The notes under the pieces are model-generated. The model saw only the letters and a program-made list of their open reading frames with translations, did not search any database and had not been told where the DNA came from. Position numbers and translations under genes: made by a program. A stretch of DNA of 64,000 nucleotides from Fragilaria radians (taxonomy: Eukaryota; Bacillariophyta; Fragilariophyceae; Fragilariales; Fragilariaceae). Shown here one piece after another: positions 23,101 through 35,520 of this stretch (positions within the stretch are counted from its first letter, which is position 1; every line of letters begins with the position of its first letter). Location of the stretch: contig CAAAJI010000021.1 in NCBI GenBank assembly GCA_900642245.1, positions 35,325-99,324 on the forward strand, given 5' to 3'.

Positions 23101-26100
23101 GCAAAAATGTCAGGCGATCCATTACATCTTGACACTCAGAATTTGATCCGTATTCTTGATTTGACTTTTCAAAGCATAAACCATACTGCGAAATTTATCT
23201 CGCACCATATCTCTAAGTGCATCCGGAGTTGACACCTTATTGTTTTCATAGGCTTGAAATTCTTTCAAGGTTTCTGAATTCAACGCATTTTCAGTTTCAA
23301 CCACGAGTGAACCTGCGCTAATAGATCGACGAATGGCAGGATTTTTCAAGTCCATAGTATTTGAATGTGAATTCCTTGATTTTTCCAATGAAGATGAGCT
23401 CGATGCTGCTTTACGTTTCCCAAGTGCGTTGGAAAGAATTTTGATCATTGAAACAAAACTCTCCATCACCGAACGGAAATTTTCACACTTGAGATTACTA
23501 CTCAGAGTACCCTTTTCCGACCATTTCAAAATCGTTCCCATGATAGAGCTAACGTCTTGAGCATGAATGGGTCCCAACATATGAGTAAAAATGTAACTGC
23601 CGAGCTCCCACATCTCTGAGACGGCGGTCAACATGATTGTATCCTCAATAATTGGTTTAAAATACACATCATCAGTTACTTTCCCTGTCTTCAAGTCTTT
23701 ATACTCGTCTTGAGGACGCTCTAGCTCTGCCATTAAATTATCAAGAAATCCTGCTGTCTGGAAGACTGGCAAGTATACGGCTTGACTGAATCCGTCAAAT
23801 GTACTAAATTTTAAGTTATCGGATTCAGAGTTTGAAATTATATCTTCATCACGAAAATGATCGATTATTTCATTCCAAGCAGCACTAAACATTACCCATT
23901 TCTGAATGCGAACATCCAGCAATCTATTTACATATGGCTGCAATTTATGTGGATCAGAGCCTAAAAGTGAAGTCCCTTCATCTCCAAAGCTCTGTGAGCT
24001 ATGACCGCCCAGAAAGCTAGCCGATGATCCGCGGCGACTTCCTGCATCTGAAGAAAGTAATTTTTGGCAAAAGTTCTCCGGTGCACGACAAAAATTCTTA
24101 CGAATATCATCAATGTTCCTGACGTCTCCAAGATGATCTGCAAATCCTACTGCAGTCCCAGAAAAAGCTTGCCATGCTGCATACCAAATGCTCATGTCGA
24201 TAAGATAAACCAGGAATTGAGGTAACCAACGCATTGACAAAAGCAGCAACATTGTCCACAAGCTATGATTTCGATTGTTGAGATAATCATCTGTAAGCTG
24301 AAGTGTAGGAAGCACCATTGGATAGACTTCAAATATGTAAGAGAAGAAAAGCTTCCATGTGATAAGAGTCACCCAGAAAAAGGAATAAACCGATGAATGC
24401 GATAACGATTCATGGACATCTTTCGCAATGTATAGCCGGCTTATTGGGTAAAATAGATTCAGGAATGATTGAATGTAGTAATTCTGATTTTTCAAAAGTT
24501 TAGTAGATAATGCTGGCCAGATCTGACAAATCAATTCAACAAAATAAGGAGCCATGCAAAATATGGATAACCAAATATACTGCCACCACCAAAACCGTGA
24601 ATCCGCTTGGGACCCAGTCATGAATTTTGGTTGAGAAGAGAGCGTCCACAATAAGAATAATGTTTGGAATACAAGAATTGAATAACGTGCTATCAGAATA
24701 AATGTAACTCCACAAACAGAAGTACCTGTTTGGAGAATTCCTGGATATGAACCCCAAACTTCGAGAAGATTCCAAAAAGTATGCAGAGCATTGCAGATCC
24801 AAAAAACTCCACTGGCAAGCTGTATGGAAACCACCCATCCAAACACTAGTTCTCGTGAAAATGATATGACACCAAGCAAGTAAAACGTCACAATATGCCA
24901 TTCTATCAAGCGATGCAACGCCAAGACAGCACGAAGCCATGCTCGCTTTTCTAAGAATGTCTTGGGACATTGCGATAAACCTTCGGCAATAAATGGTAGG
25001 GATTGGGTAACCGAAAAACTTGATCTAATACGCTTTCCTTGAACGTTTATATATGGATCCGGTTCTCTTTGCAATGAGTAATGATAGTTTAGGCAAATAG
25101 GACTCCAGAAAAATTCGTTAAAATCATCATAATTCCTTTTGTCTACATGGTCTGTCTTAGATGTCATGCTCTGAGGTTGAAATCGTTGAGACATGGGGAA
25201 GGTGATAAAGTAATGTCTCGGCGAAGCTTCTACGTACCTTAGCAATGACATTGTAGATAGGCATGACTACGTTGTCAAGATAATGCCCAGCATAAAGACT
25301 TCGAGTTTGATCAATGCTTTCCATTCGGATGAATTCCTCCATCATTTTGTGATAGAGAAACAAGATACATTCGGGCATGTGCCGCAGATTTGCACTCTCT
25401 CCCCAAATACAGAACCAAAGAATCAAATCTGTGACCCGACTTCCCAATGAGGAGGCATCTAACATGAAAGTGCTTCTCTTGGAGAAATTTGGCAAGACGG
25501 ATAAGGATCGGCACCACTTCATGTAGTTGGAGAAGACTTTTGCGTGAAGCGCATGGATAGGACTCGGCGGTTGAAGAGAGGGAGGAAGGATATGACTGCT
25601 CATGTAACGACGATTGTTACTTAGTAGAACTAATAAGTGTTCCGCCTGATTTCGGACAGAAGCATCTTGGAATCCGAAAAAATTGCCAATGTCCTCTGAT
25701 GCAGAATATACCAAGTGTGCATATTCCTCCAGTCTTGGGGGTAATTCAAATGGATTAAAGACATTAAAAGTTTCGGAATATCCCGGAGACGCATCACGGA
25801 AAGGAACTACAGAATCTTTAATCGTCAATTTCGTGTCATCGGCTCCATCATTGGTGGAAGGGTTACTAGTATCATCAGAAAAGGTAAAGTAATGAGAGAA
25901 AAGAAAAATGCCATTGCGAAATTGAAGTAAGGCTGCAAGCAGCGTCGATGATGCAATCCAGAGGAAACTTAGAATGATTTCGATAGAGAGGGATAAATCG
26001 ATCTCTTTCATGGTAACATTTTCCGTGGACGGATGAAAGCGATATCCTAGAGCAATATCCATGACGTAGAGTGGGAATGACTTGACAAGAAAGCTTGAAG

Positions 26101-26784
26101 CCACACCACCTCCAACTAGAATGACGGCAAGTGGTAACAACAAAGCTTGACTTGATCTAAAGAATCCGAGGTGAGCTAGTGGGACACTTATCATGAGGGG
26201 TGGGGAGAGAGATGAACTGAAGACTTACCGAAGCGATAGGAGAGATGTGAAAACTACTAGTATGGTAGTGCAGAGTGGAAAGAAATAAGGATTGGAAATT
26301 GATAGGAAGGTTCCTACAAGAAGAGATAAGGCCGCGCTAAGACAAAGCTTCGGACAGACAGAAGGTAACAGAACACCAATCGCCCATCCAATTAAAAAAG
26401 CCTTGAAGGAAAGAAAATATAATGCTACCGTGGCAATTTGAGATGGCTCGGGCATCAATATTGGCTGTAGGAAGGTAAATGCCAAAAATAGGAATAGGAT
26501 AGCCGTAACAATTCCAGAAAAAAGTCTAGTTTGTCTTTTCCAAAAAAAACACATTCAAAAGTAAACAATGTTAGTCATCATTTTACTTTGTAATTCAAGA
26601 AAAAAAAGGTCGAAATGATTATCTTTGTTGGAAAAAAGTTAGAAACCTTTCATAATCAAATTGCTAATAATGGACCATACCTAATGCAATCGCTTCCGAG
26701 CCATATTGTTCCAATAGACAACGCAAGTCGAAGGAACGGGTAGATGACATCGTCAAAAATCATATCGACAGATATCGCTACCAT
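20145..26784 (-). CDS. 1,3-beta-glucan (callose) synthase, GT48, with a frame break
   Basis: Exons on minus are 26784-26681, 26534-26229, 26186-25238 and 25170 onward to 20145. Introns of 146, 42 and 67 bp all have GT-AG ends and consistent phases, and the whole gives about 2,130 residues. Landmarks are the FKS1-dom1-like NYDDFNEFFWSP, ARRRLTYFINTLFMDIP, and the GT48 core YLQVGKGRDVGMSQI, FEAKLSQG, HRLDFFRLLSFYYGG. Many TM helices occur before residue ~700 and after ~1,500. GT48 enzymes make beta-1,3-glucan from UDP-glucose at the plasma membrane. Near 23122-23135 the frame ends at TAA and goes on one base ahead with NGSPDIFAFMENGF; no intron fits without losing conserved sequence. This is probably a sequence indel or a +1 shift. 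The C-terminal ~150 residues are polar with a short coiled coil. Confidence 0.9.
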
Positions 26785-26799
26785 GGCCCAAATATATAT

Positions 26800-26831
<32 letters not shown>
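26785..26831 (-). promoter_or_regulatory. GA repeat and TATA-like box just upstream of callose synthase
   Basis: On minus, a perfect (GA)15 tract (26831-26802) is followed by TATATATATT (about 26799-26791) only 7 nt before the ATG. If the TATA run is a real box, transcription would start inside exon 1 and the next in-frame ATG (26763) would be used. The tract may equally be a 5'-UTR microsatellite. Confidence 0.45.
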
Positions 26832-26834
<3 letters not shown>

Positions 26835-27678
26835 GTTAGATCAATCAATTCGTATATATACGTTTTGAAAAAACAATCGATGATGCAATCTTACGTTGGA
26901 GTTTTCCACAAAACCCTGCGTTTGGATGTTTGCGATGTCATTTATGCATCCGAAAAATACCAATGAAAACGTCCATCCTTAGTTACTTACGTACGAGTTA
27001 ACAAAGATAGTATCATGTTTCCTTTTACGACAGCTGTAACATTTCTATGAAAAAAAAAACATGGCTGACTTTTTCAGTATTGCAACATGAAAAAAGAATG
27101 AATCTTTTAGATCCTTCTGAAAAAAGGAATTAAACATATTGGAAGAAATTATCTATAGTAACAATCATGGAATTGTCAAACAAAACGTAAATCCATTAAG
27201 ACAAAAAAATATGCTACGAAATTAAGTATAATGATTGAATCTAGATACTATTTGATAGACAAATTCTCTCCAAGAAACCACAGGAAGATTATCTGCAATG
27301 TTGGTGGTAAATCAGAATCCTTATCAAATAGTCTGACGGTACACTTGTGTAAAGAAACAAAACAAATTGGCAAATGCTATATCTGTCTGAGCAAATGATA
27401 TGCTTCAAAATGCAGTAAATTTGACCTGAAGCAACTATGAAAAATTCATTACGTATGCTGACCTACATTTATTTAACTCTGATGGAGATATTCCTAAGAA
27501 AATATAACTTCAATGACATGCTCATTTTTTTCATCCTGCCATGTGCTAAAAGATACATACGATCATGACAGCAAGTGTGTAGAGCTGCTTCCCTTTTAAC
27601 CAAGAACAAACTCAGGTTGTTCCATATTTAGCCTCTGTAAAAAGGATTAAACGAATCTTTGAATAACCAATTCCATAC
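26832..27678. other. Intergenic spacer
   Basis: AT-rich, no gene or clear repeat seen. It presumably contains distal callose synthase promoter sequence. Confidence 0.55.
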
Positions 27679-28331
27679 TCACACATAGATGATGAAAGGA
27701 ATCCAGTCAGTTTGATTTCCTCCCAAATATAAAGAGTTCAAATTTGAAAGAGACCCAAAAGAACATGGTATTGCTCCACTCAATTCATTGCCACCGAAGA
27801 ACAAAGAATATGGTTTTGACAATAGTTCAAAAGGAGATGGTGTTGTTCAAGTCAGTCATTGATCCGGTGGAAAGTGGAAGAGATCCACTTAATTGATTAT
27901 AACCAACATCCAAGATGGTTAAATTTGTTGATAATCCAATGTTGGATGGAAGAGACCCATTCAATTTATTCCAAATTCCAATTCAATATCATTGAACTTG
28001 TGTTTCTTATTGATTGAATGGACAATGGAATAGTCTTGCTCAACGTATTGCGAGCCAAATCCAACACACGCAAATCTGTGATTGATCCAACAGATATTGG
28101 TATGGGCCCAGTTAAATGATTCTTTGGTATTTTCAAAGATGTTAACTTTGCCAACAAGCCAATGGAAGTTAGAATCGTTCCAGTCAACTCATTGTCTTTC
28201 ATATCCAGCTCAGTCAACTTGGTCAGTCTTGCAATTACGGATGGAATAGTTCCATTCCATTGGCTGTCATACAATTGAAAGTATATCAGATTTGTCAAAG
28301 ACCTAAGTAAAGGTGGAATGGTCACGTTCAC
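27679..28331 (-). pseudogene. Leucine-rich-repeat protein remnant
   Basis: The first part (28331-27966) encodes at least four plant-type 24-residue LRRs of form LxxLxxLxLxxNxLxGxIP, for example LTELDMKDNELTGTI and LRVLDLARNTLSKTIP. After a TAA at 27966 the pattern goes on in another frame (NKLNGSLPSNIG, ILDVGYNQLSGSLP) and then in a third (FFGGNELSGAIPCSFGSLS), ending at a TGA at 27679-27681. There is no signal peptide, TM segment or kinase. Two or more frame breaks in such a short stretch point to a decaying gene. The N-terminus is also missing. Confidence 0.7.
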
Positions 28332-29952
28332 ATGGTTAAGTTAAGTAGCTTTTTGCCAAAGTCAATTTTGTCAAAAGCAATAAGCAAGATAAGCGACAAA
28401 ACATAAATTCATATCCTTAAATTTCCAAAGGTAACAAGTGCACCTTTATATAACGGATTTTCAATTACAATATACAATCAAAACACACAAAAAAAATCTT
28501 TTGTTGTGAGTATCACTTGCCCTTTCAGGCAGTTACAAATTCTATATGATATATGGCTCTAGAATAGCTCTATTTGGAAACCAAACCTTGTGAACGTCAA
28601 AATGGTTCAAAACCTCATTTTTTGATTAGACGTACAAAGGCGAAATAATGAATACGCATAAAAGTACACATATACTTCATCTAATAAATGTTTATCCGTC
28701 ACCGGTAAACAGCCTGACATAAACCAGCTAGCCAGCAAAGATCCTTGGCAAATACTTACATCTGGTTTGAAATTGCCATAGACACAATCAATAAGTAATT
28801 AACCCTCTAATTGTTGTCTTTGACAAGTTGGGTGAAGTCAACCAAAATCTAAAATATTACACATGGACAAAGCATTGAAAAAGCTAAGTCGTAAACATCA
28901 ATAAGTAGCTTTTAAGCCTAATTGGAATCAAATGAAGAGGTGTGAACAACATTCAATTCAATCTCTCGATTCAGCAATAAGAGAAAGTAGCCTTAATAAT
29001 GTAAAAATTGAGATCATATCCTGGTCAACACTCCAGGAATAAATAAGTAGCTAATCTGTAACGACGATGAGATTTTTCTCAAAGAACTTAAAGCATAATT
29101 TTGGAGTCCTTTGAATGTAAAGGTCTTTAACTTTTCATAATCTAATGTCTATTTTGTGAAAGGTGTGAATGACATTAAAAATAGTGATCAATAATATTAT
29201 TGCACTCTGGGATGTCTGTTGTGATACAAATACTTAGTATTTCTAAATTTGTTACAATGTCATATAACTAAGAGTACGCATAATTGAAGTTAGTAAAACC
29301 ATGCTATGGCCATCCTTCCAAGCTTTAATTTTCACAAAAGCTCTGACACTCCAATACCAGCAACATTCTTTTGACATTTCAATCAGGGCAGCTAGAATAC
29401 CTTCTACAACAACAAAAGAATTAGCAGGAACATGTCTTAAGCCAATGATGCAAGGAGTGATAAAGTTATTACGTATATGCTTTCTCGAGAATGTTGCTAC
29501 ATCATTGGTAATATTGACTAAGCCAAATAAATGGAATCGTGTAAAAACTGCAGGAGTTGCATTGTTTGATGCCTTAATTATTGTTGAAGCAGAATTGAGC
29601 AAAATGAGTGACTGTGATAGTTAGGCTAATATTTCTGGGTGACAACAATCCTCATTTTAAAAGCAGTTGCTGAATTATCGATGCATGGAATTAATCTATA
29701 AAAGGTCTATCACTTGGTAAGTTCGTATTTATAATCTATTTCTGTGCATGAACTTCATCTAGTCTAAGGAATTGTACATGAAATAATCCTTGGAAAGGAT
29801 ATGTCACCCTTTTGGATGACTGAAGTTACGAACTCTCCGTACTTTACTTCCATAACATACACAAGATGGAAAATGTTGCTTCACGCTCCCCATATGAAGT
29901 GGTGTAAGCCTGAGATCGAACTTAAGTTTGCATGATTATACTGTACGTTACT
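28332..29952. other. Intergenic spacer
   Basis: No recognised gene. At 29252-29624 both strands are open for more than 100 codons (minus 116, plus 107), but neither peptide shows a motif I know. A few long AT tracts elsewhere. Confidence 0.5.
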
Positions 29953-30702
29953 TCATTTTCCATAGTTTAGCACTTGTTTACCCCTTGTGATGAGGAATAT
30001 ACCAAATGTATCGCCACGAAATCCAAGTGGCATGAGATGATCCGATACTCTGGAATACTGAAATCCCTTCTCGCATAATTTGTGAAAAAATGTGGGTCGA
30101 GTATCCCTCATGGTAATGCCTAAAACAATTATGGTATCACTACGACAAAACCCATCCAGTGTTTGAATCAATACATCGTATAGGCTTGCATGGTAGGCTA
30201 CATCCGATCCAATAATGACTTGAAAATTTGCTTCACCCGATGGAACCTGAAATTCTATTTCATTGGATGATTCCTCCAATGGTGGTTTTTTCGTAAAGAT
30301 TCCCCATGGATGCTCCATGATGATCCATTGATTCGGATGTTGTTGTCCCAACCTTGACATTAAATGAGAATTCGCATCACGAGTACGATGCATAAGGGGC
30401 AAATGATCTGCCAAGTCAGTCGACACTAAGCATCCAATATGATCCTTCCAGAGTGCCAACAAACACGTTGACAAAAATCCATTGCCACTTCCCAATTCCA
30501 AGACATTTATCGTCAAACTCGTACTTTTCCTCAATACGTATTGAAGTAGTTTGGTATCATTTTCAAAATATTTTGCCATTGCAAGTCCTGTGGACCATAA
30601 TCCCCCGCCAATTCCTGTATTCCAGTCTTCCTCAAAATATATTGGATTATCATTCAGCACCAAGTATTCTTTCTTGTTCGTGTTCGATTCATTGTCCTTC
30701 AT
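29953..30702 (-). CDS. METTL21-type protein-lysine methyltransferase
   Basis: A 249-residue single-exon protein of the Methyltransferase_16 family. It shows the order expected of the METTL21/METTL22 group: GLWSTGLAMAKYFE at residues 34-47 (the WE/W-type entry motif is replaced by LW), the SAM-binding motif I VLELGSGNG (67-75), a DLADH acidic residue at the end of strand 2, and IIGSDVAYH in the place of the usual DxxY (post-I/IV) motif. Family members methylate lysines on chaperones, elongation factors or eEF-type targets, so the substrate is unknown here. No targeting signal is seen, so cytosol or nucleus is likely. The next gene to the right is divergent, 1.7 kb away. Confidence 0.85.
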   Translation of the reverse strand: MKDNESNTNKKEYLVLNDNPIYFEEDWNTGIGGGLWSTGLAMAKYFENDTKLLQYVLRKSTSLTINVLELGSGNGFLSTCLLALWKDHIGCLVSTDLADHLPLMHRTRDANSHLMSRLGQQHPNQWIIMEHPWGIFTKKPPLEESSNEIEFQVPSGEANFQVIIGSDVAYHASLYDVLIQTLDGFCRSDTIIVLGITMRDTRPTFFHKLCEKGFQYSRVSDHLMPLGFRGDTFGIFLITRGKQVLNYGK

Positions 30703-32422
30703 TTCAAGTCGATTGTGACGGCGCGCCTATTTTCCATCAGAGTCGATACTGTACTGTGTGCAACAATCCTTTTTGCCACTACACTGTCACGTTTGACTGA
30801 CTACACATCCATCTTTGGCGCACAACTATTGGATCAAGCAATTCTCAGTCCTCATCTCTTTTGTCATGTATTAATTGCATACACCATCATGGATCCTTTT
30901 AAATAAATGTGAAGCATAGCCTTTTCTACCATTGCTGCTGATACTCATTTGAAACCTTATTCTATTCTGAGAATTACTTATTCATGAAATGATTTATCCT
31001 TTCAGATTCAAGATATTTTCTAAACCCAAAGTTCACTACTACAGAACATGGGCAGGAGATGAGAATATGATAAAGGAAGGGGTTTCTCGAAGAAAATGCT
31101 TGACCCATGTCGAGTGGTTACGAGTTGATACCTAAGCCTTACTCTCTAGTAATGAATTAGCAATGAAAAATAGTATTACTTCACTTTTTTCTACTGTGTG
31201 ATGATGAATTGAGATTTCAATATTTTTCTACAATTGCAATATGTTTTAAATGTTCCTATGGTCTCCCAATATAAAACTCTTCTCTCCTTTGGCATCCATA
31301 TGTGTACATTATTTAGCACCTCACTTAAGTGCCTTACTCTCGTCACAATCATATTTCTTGAATTTAGCAATATAATGTTTTTGAGCTGTTTTTATCTAGT
31401 CTGTTGAAGGTTGCTTAAATTCGAAGGATGTTAGAGAAATCTTCTGTAAGGAAATTTCATAGACATGTTTCAATTTTGCTTTTATTTTCTTGGAAGTAAA
31501 TAATCCTTCTAACTACAATCTTTCTTATCAGCACATATGAGAAAGTTGAATTTAATCATAAAGCTGTGGCCCAGATTCTTCCACTAAACTTATGTATGTG
31601 CATGTCCTTTATTCAGTTCTTTGTATCTATTAAATATAGTAAATGTTTTGTTTGGTGAAAGAATCTTTGATATGACATCATTTTATTGACCCCCTTTTCC
31701 TGACGATTGATTAATAAAGCTGCATGTAATTTTGCCTTTAGGATTCGTTTCAGAGTCAGTATTCTTCTTGATGACTACCATCTGTTTAAACTGCATGTAG
31801 TGCATCTAAATAAGGAATGATATTACGATTTGTTTCTTTTTATGAAGTTATAATTGCATGTTTATATTGAATTAAAAGCATAGGAATGTAACGAGAGTTA
31901 TCCAATAAGCCATTCCGTATAAGCAGATGCCCTACGCAAATTAATTCTTTGAGTGAAGACTTGAAAATAACATATTGAAGATTAAGATTGCTTTAGGATT
32001 GAATACCCGCCTTCTCTTGATAAGATGGTGATGAAACGTAAATTTCAAGTAATTCAAACTGAAAAATGGGATAGAAAGAACAAGGGATTCACCCTTTTCC
32101 AATAAAATGTTTGTTTCCACAATACCAAGCTATGAATCTCTGGTTGTGACCTTGCACATTGGCACTCTAAGTTTCATGGTTGGATTTGCATGAGTCATCA
32201 TTTATCACAAAATCATTATTCTGTGATAAATCACATTTTACTCTAAAACTGTTTATATACTTTAAACTTAAGCCACCTTTGTTCCCGATGATACCAATAT
32301 CTTGCAATCAACTGTTTTTTGAGTCTTGCCATCGCATCAACTATTCTTACCACCAACCACCATTTGAAGGGAAAATACTGTAGGGAAGAGAACAGTAATG
32401 TATAAAAATTTGGATTTGGAAA
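30703..32422. other. Intergenic spacer between divergent genes
   Basis: 1.7 kb of AT-rich DNA that must hold the promoters of both flanking methyltransferase genes. Open frames are short and without motifs. No structured element seen. Confidence 0.55.
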
Positions 32423-34444
32423 ATGAGTGTTCCCAATCAGGAAAGTATTTCATCTACAGTTGTTGAGGAAGTTCTGAATTCCCCAGTCGAGAAAGATTCA
32501 TCAGAAGAGCAGGGTAAACATGATGATACTTTCGTGGATAAGCATGTCGATATTGGAAGTAATAAAGAAGGAATAAACGAAGATATGGATAAAAATAGTC
32601 ATGCCAATGGCGTCGATACTGGGAATAAAGAAGTAAATGAAGACTGGGATCATTCAAATCGTCGTGTCATCATTTATGGCGTGTTGAAATACTTGAAAAA
32701 TAGTGATATTCCTAAAATGGTCAAAAAGTGGCTGTCTATGCATCCTGATCCAAGCTACTTTGAACTAACCAAATGGAAAAAAGCTCCAAATGGATCTTGG
32801 GTAGTCTTGACATGCAAGACAGAGACAATGGCGAATGATCTTATAACATACTTTACAACAAACAAAGTAACGAATGAACGAGGTGGTGAACTAACTGCCG
32901 TCAAATCAAACAATCCAGACGAAAAGCGAAAGCGAGGAGGAGATGACGATGATGACGATCCAAGAAACCACAAACGAAAAAATACCGGCGTTTTATCCGA
33001 CGATGAGGTTCGTGATAAATTGATTCCATTTTGGAGACATTCCTATCCAGATCAGTTGGAACTAAAGTTGAAGAATATGATCAAAAAATGTGCCATGAGA
33101 ATCTGCTCGGAAACTAAGAAAAAGTTTATTAATTTGCAGCGTGAGGCGAAACATAATTCATTCGTCAAACCGGTAAAGATGTATTCCTGGTTAAATGCCA
33201 ACCGATCCATATCAATGAACAATGTCATTCAATCTCCCAAGCAGCATGCGTATCGCAATAAGAATGAATTTACCTTTGGTTACACGACACCTCTGAAAAA
33301 GGAAGGGGATGAAGAAACCAAACAGATACCATCCATTGGCTTTTTGGCCGCAGGTTGGTCTGGTGAGGTCAGTCGGCCACATGTCTGTACGAATGTACCC
33401 TGGGAAGCATGTGCTGTGGTCGATGTCGTTCACAATTTCCTTCAGACGAGTCAATTTCATCCCTACGATTCCAGGAATCATAATGGATTATGGAGAATCC
33501 TCACCATCCGTTCGTCGAGACGTACGAATGAATGCATGATAATCATTCAACATGCCTCTCCATCTCACGAAAAACTCGAATGTTCAGATGAAGAGTCATT
33601 ACGTCTATTCCAACAAGAGCAGCAAAAACTCGTTACGCTACTTACTGAAACTGATTTGCCTCCTGTTGACAGACCAGTCGAGATTGAAGATCCATACTTT
33701 CCTTTGCGTGTGACGTCCATTTTCTTTCAAGAATACAATGGGTTGTCAACACCTCCCCCGGAACACCCCGTGCAACATGCCTTTGGTAAAACGTGTCTGA
33801 CAGAGAAGTTAGGTCCATGTACGTTTCAGATCTCTCCTGGGGCTTTCTTTCAAGTCAATACGGAAGCTGCAGAATTGCTCTACCAAGTCGTCGTCGAAAA
33901 AGTCAGAGAAGTCAGTAAACCTGAACTACTCCTTTTCGACGTTTGCTGTGGAACTGGTTCCATTGGTATAACATGCTTAAAGGAGGGAGTTGCCTCGAAA
34001 GTAGTCGGGGTTGATATTTCTTCTCCAGCCATCGTCGATGCAAATATAAACGCAAAAGTGAATGAATTACTAGAAAGTAACATTCGATTCATCGCATCAA
34101 AGGCAGAAGCTATCATGAGCCACGAGACAAGTAAACTCAAGCATGAAAGTAAGGATCAAATTGTCGTTGCTGTGGTTGATCCGGCAAGGGAAGGATTGCA
34201 CCCCGATGTCATTCGCGCTATCCGCATGACAGAGAGCATTGATCGCCTTATCTACGTATCGTGTAATCCCACTGGCTCCTTGATTCAAGATGCCTCCACA
34301 CTATGCGCACCACCTTCCAAGCGATTTAAAGGACGAGCATTCCGGCCCACTTTTGCACAGCCAGTTGATATGTTTCCAGAAACAGATCACTGTGAAATGG
34401 TAATGGTGTTTGATCGTTTAACGGAAGAAGAATTGAATGGTTAA
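32423..34444 (+). CDS. TRMT2A: tRNA (uracil-5-)-methyltransferase, TRMT2A/TRM2 type
   Basis: A 673-residue single-exon protein. An acidic N-terminus is followed by an RRM-like domain (about 75-160, VVLTCKTETMANDLITYF), as in animal and plant TRMT2A. The RNA m5U methyltransferase core then follows: YRNKNEFTFGY (about 275), a central TRAM-free insert, motif I FDVCCGTGSIGI (Asp506), motif IV VVDPAREGL (Asp586), and the nucleophilic cysteine in YVSCNP (Cys614). The end, FAQPVDMFPETDHCEMVMVF, is the usual VDMFPHTxHxE close. The enzyme puts the methyl group on U54 in the T-loop of tRNA (in some lineages also on mitochondrial RNA). Every catalytic residue is present. The site of action is cytosol or nucleus, inferred from the lack of a targeting peptide. 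Confidence 0.92.
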   Translation: MSVPNQESISSTVVEEVLNSPVEKDSSEEQGKHDDTFVDKHVDIGSNKEGINEDMDKNSHANGVDTGNKEVNEDWDHSNRRVIIYGVLKYLKNSDIPKMVKKWLSMHPDPSYFELTKWKKAPNGSWVVLTCKTETMANDLITYFTTNKVTNERGGELTAVKSNNPDEKRKRGGDDDDDDPRNHKRKNTGVLSDDEVRDKLIPFWRHSYPDQLELKLKNMIKKCAMRICSETKKKFINLQREAKHNSFVKPVKMYSWLNANRSISMNNVIQSPKQHAYRNKNEFTFGYTTPLKKEGDEETKQIPSIGFLAAGWSGEVSRPHVCTNVPWEACAVVDVVHNFLQTSQFHPYDSRNHNGLWRILTIRSSRRTNECMIIIQHASPSHEKLECSDEESLRLFQQEQQKLVTLLTETDLPPVDRPVEIEDPYFPLRVTSIFFQEYNGLSTPPPEHPVQHAFGKTCLTEKLGPCTFQISPGAFFQVNTEAAELLYQVVVEKVREVSKPELLLFDVCCGTGSIGITCLKEGVASKVVGVDISSPAIVDANINAKVNELLESNIRFIASKAEAIMSHETSKLKHESKDQIVVAVVDPAREGLHPDVIRAIRMTESIDRLIYVSCNPTGSLIQDASTLCAPPSKRFKGRAFRPTFAQPVDMFPETDHCEMVMVFDRLTEEELNG

Positions 34445-35520
34445 ATTTTGAGCATTGACTGTCGATCAAGTATCATGGGTAAGCTTAATCATAATGGCTT
34501 GTACTAAACACAGGGTTTCATCATCATCCTTGCAATAGGTCATAAGTTATACCTCCAGCTCATGTTCATCAATTCTCTGAGATGCGTTTGCTTTCGTTCT
34601 GGTTCCACCAATAATGATACACTGTAACGGGTGAGAACCCTTGAACATAGAAGTAAATAAGCAATCCTTTTCACTTGAATGCAATGATAAAGAATATGGT
34701 ATAAGAGAAGATCAGGGAAAAGATACAATAATATTAGTATATTTTGCATGGGTATAGGGTCAAAGAGGTTAAAAGCTTTATCAAGAATTTGATTCTAATT
34801 GAGTTCAAATCCTCAAAACTTTTGATTGCAAATTTTTTGTCATTGAATGTTATGCTGCCAAGATAAAATAGAGCATTTTTCTGATTAGAAGTCTTCATCT
34901 GGAAAAGGACTACCTCACGTCTATTGCAAAAGGACATGGCATTAAAATATTCATACTTCATGGAGAGTTTGAACAGTATAGGATATAATTAATCAAAAGG
35001 TACAGCAACGGTGCTTGGGAAGGAAGAAATTAACAACTCTAGGCCATGGAGTAAGTAGCAATTTTTCTAGATGCAATTGTCGTATGCCCAATCACAAGAA
35101 TGCCAATGAATAAGACTTGAATGCGATTTAAAACGAAGTTTATAATTTGAAGTGGTTTTGAAGTAAACTAAGGTTGCTTAATGAAGTGTACCACGTATCC
35201 TATCCTTAACAAGGAATATAACTCGGGATTGGGTGAGATTGAAATGACCCTGAAGTCATGTCCCAATGGACTGCTTAAGTAGAGATTACGTAAATAAAAA
35301 AAGTAAAAATCAATAATTCTCCAACATTTCAAAGGAAATTATACATATTTCCAATGTGACGACATGGAAGGCTCTCGAATAGCTTCAACTGCATTTTCGC
35401 TTTCGGTACTGCGTGCGTTTTTGTACATCCCAACTTATCATACATGTGTAAGCACGCCTTTCTACGCTGCACTTGAAAAGTTCGGACTACTGGTATTCTT
35501 GGATTCAGTAGTAGTTCCTA
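34445..35520. other. Intergenic spacer
   Basis: No gene seen; short minus frames at 34540-34961 have no motif. Confidence 0.55.

Noticed and set aside
23000..23125. An intron beginning GTAATG in callose synthase at the frame break
   Set aside because: Any in-frame acceptor would remove the WDNVYASEQLD segment, which matches the family pattern.
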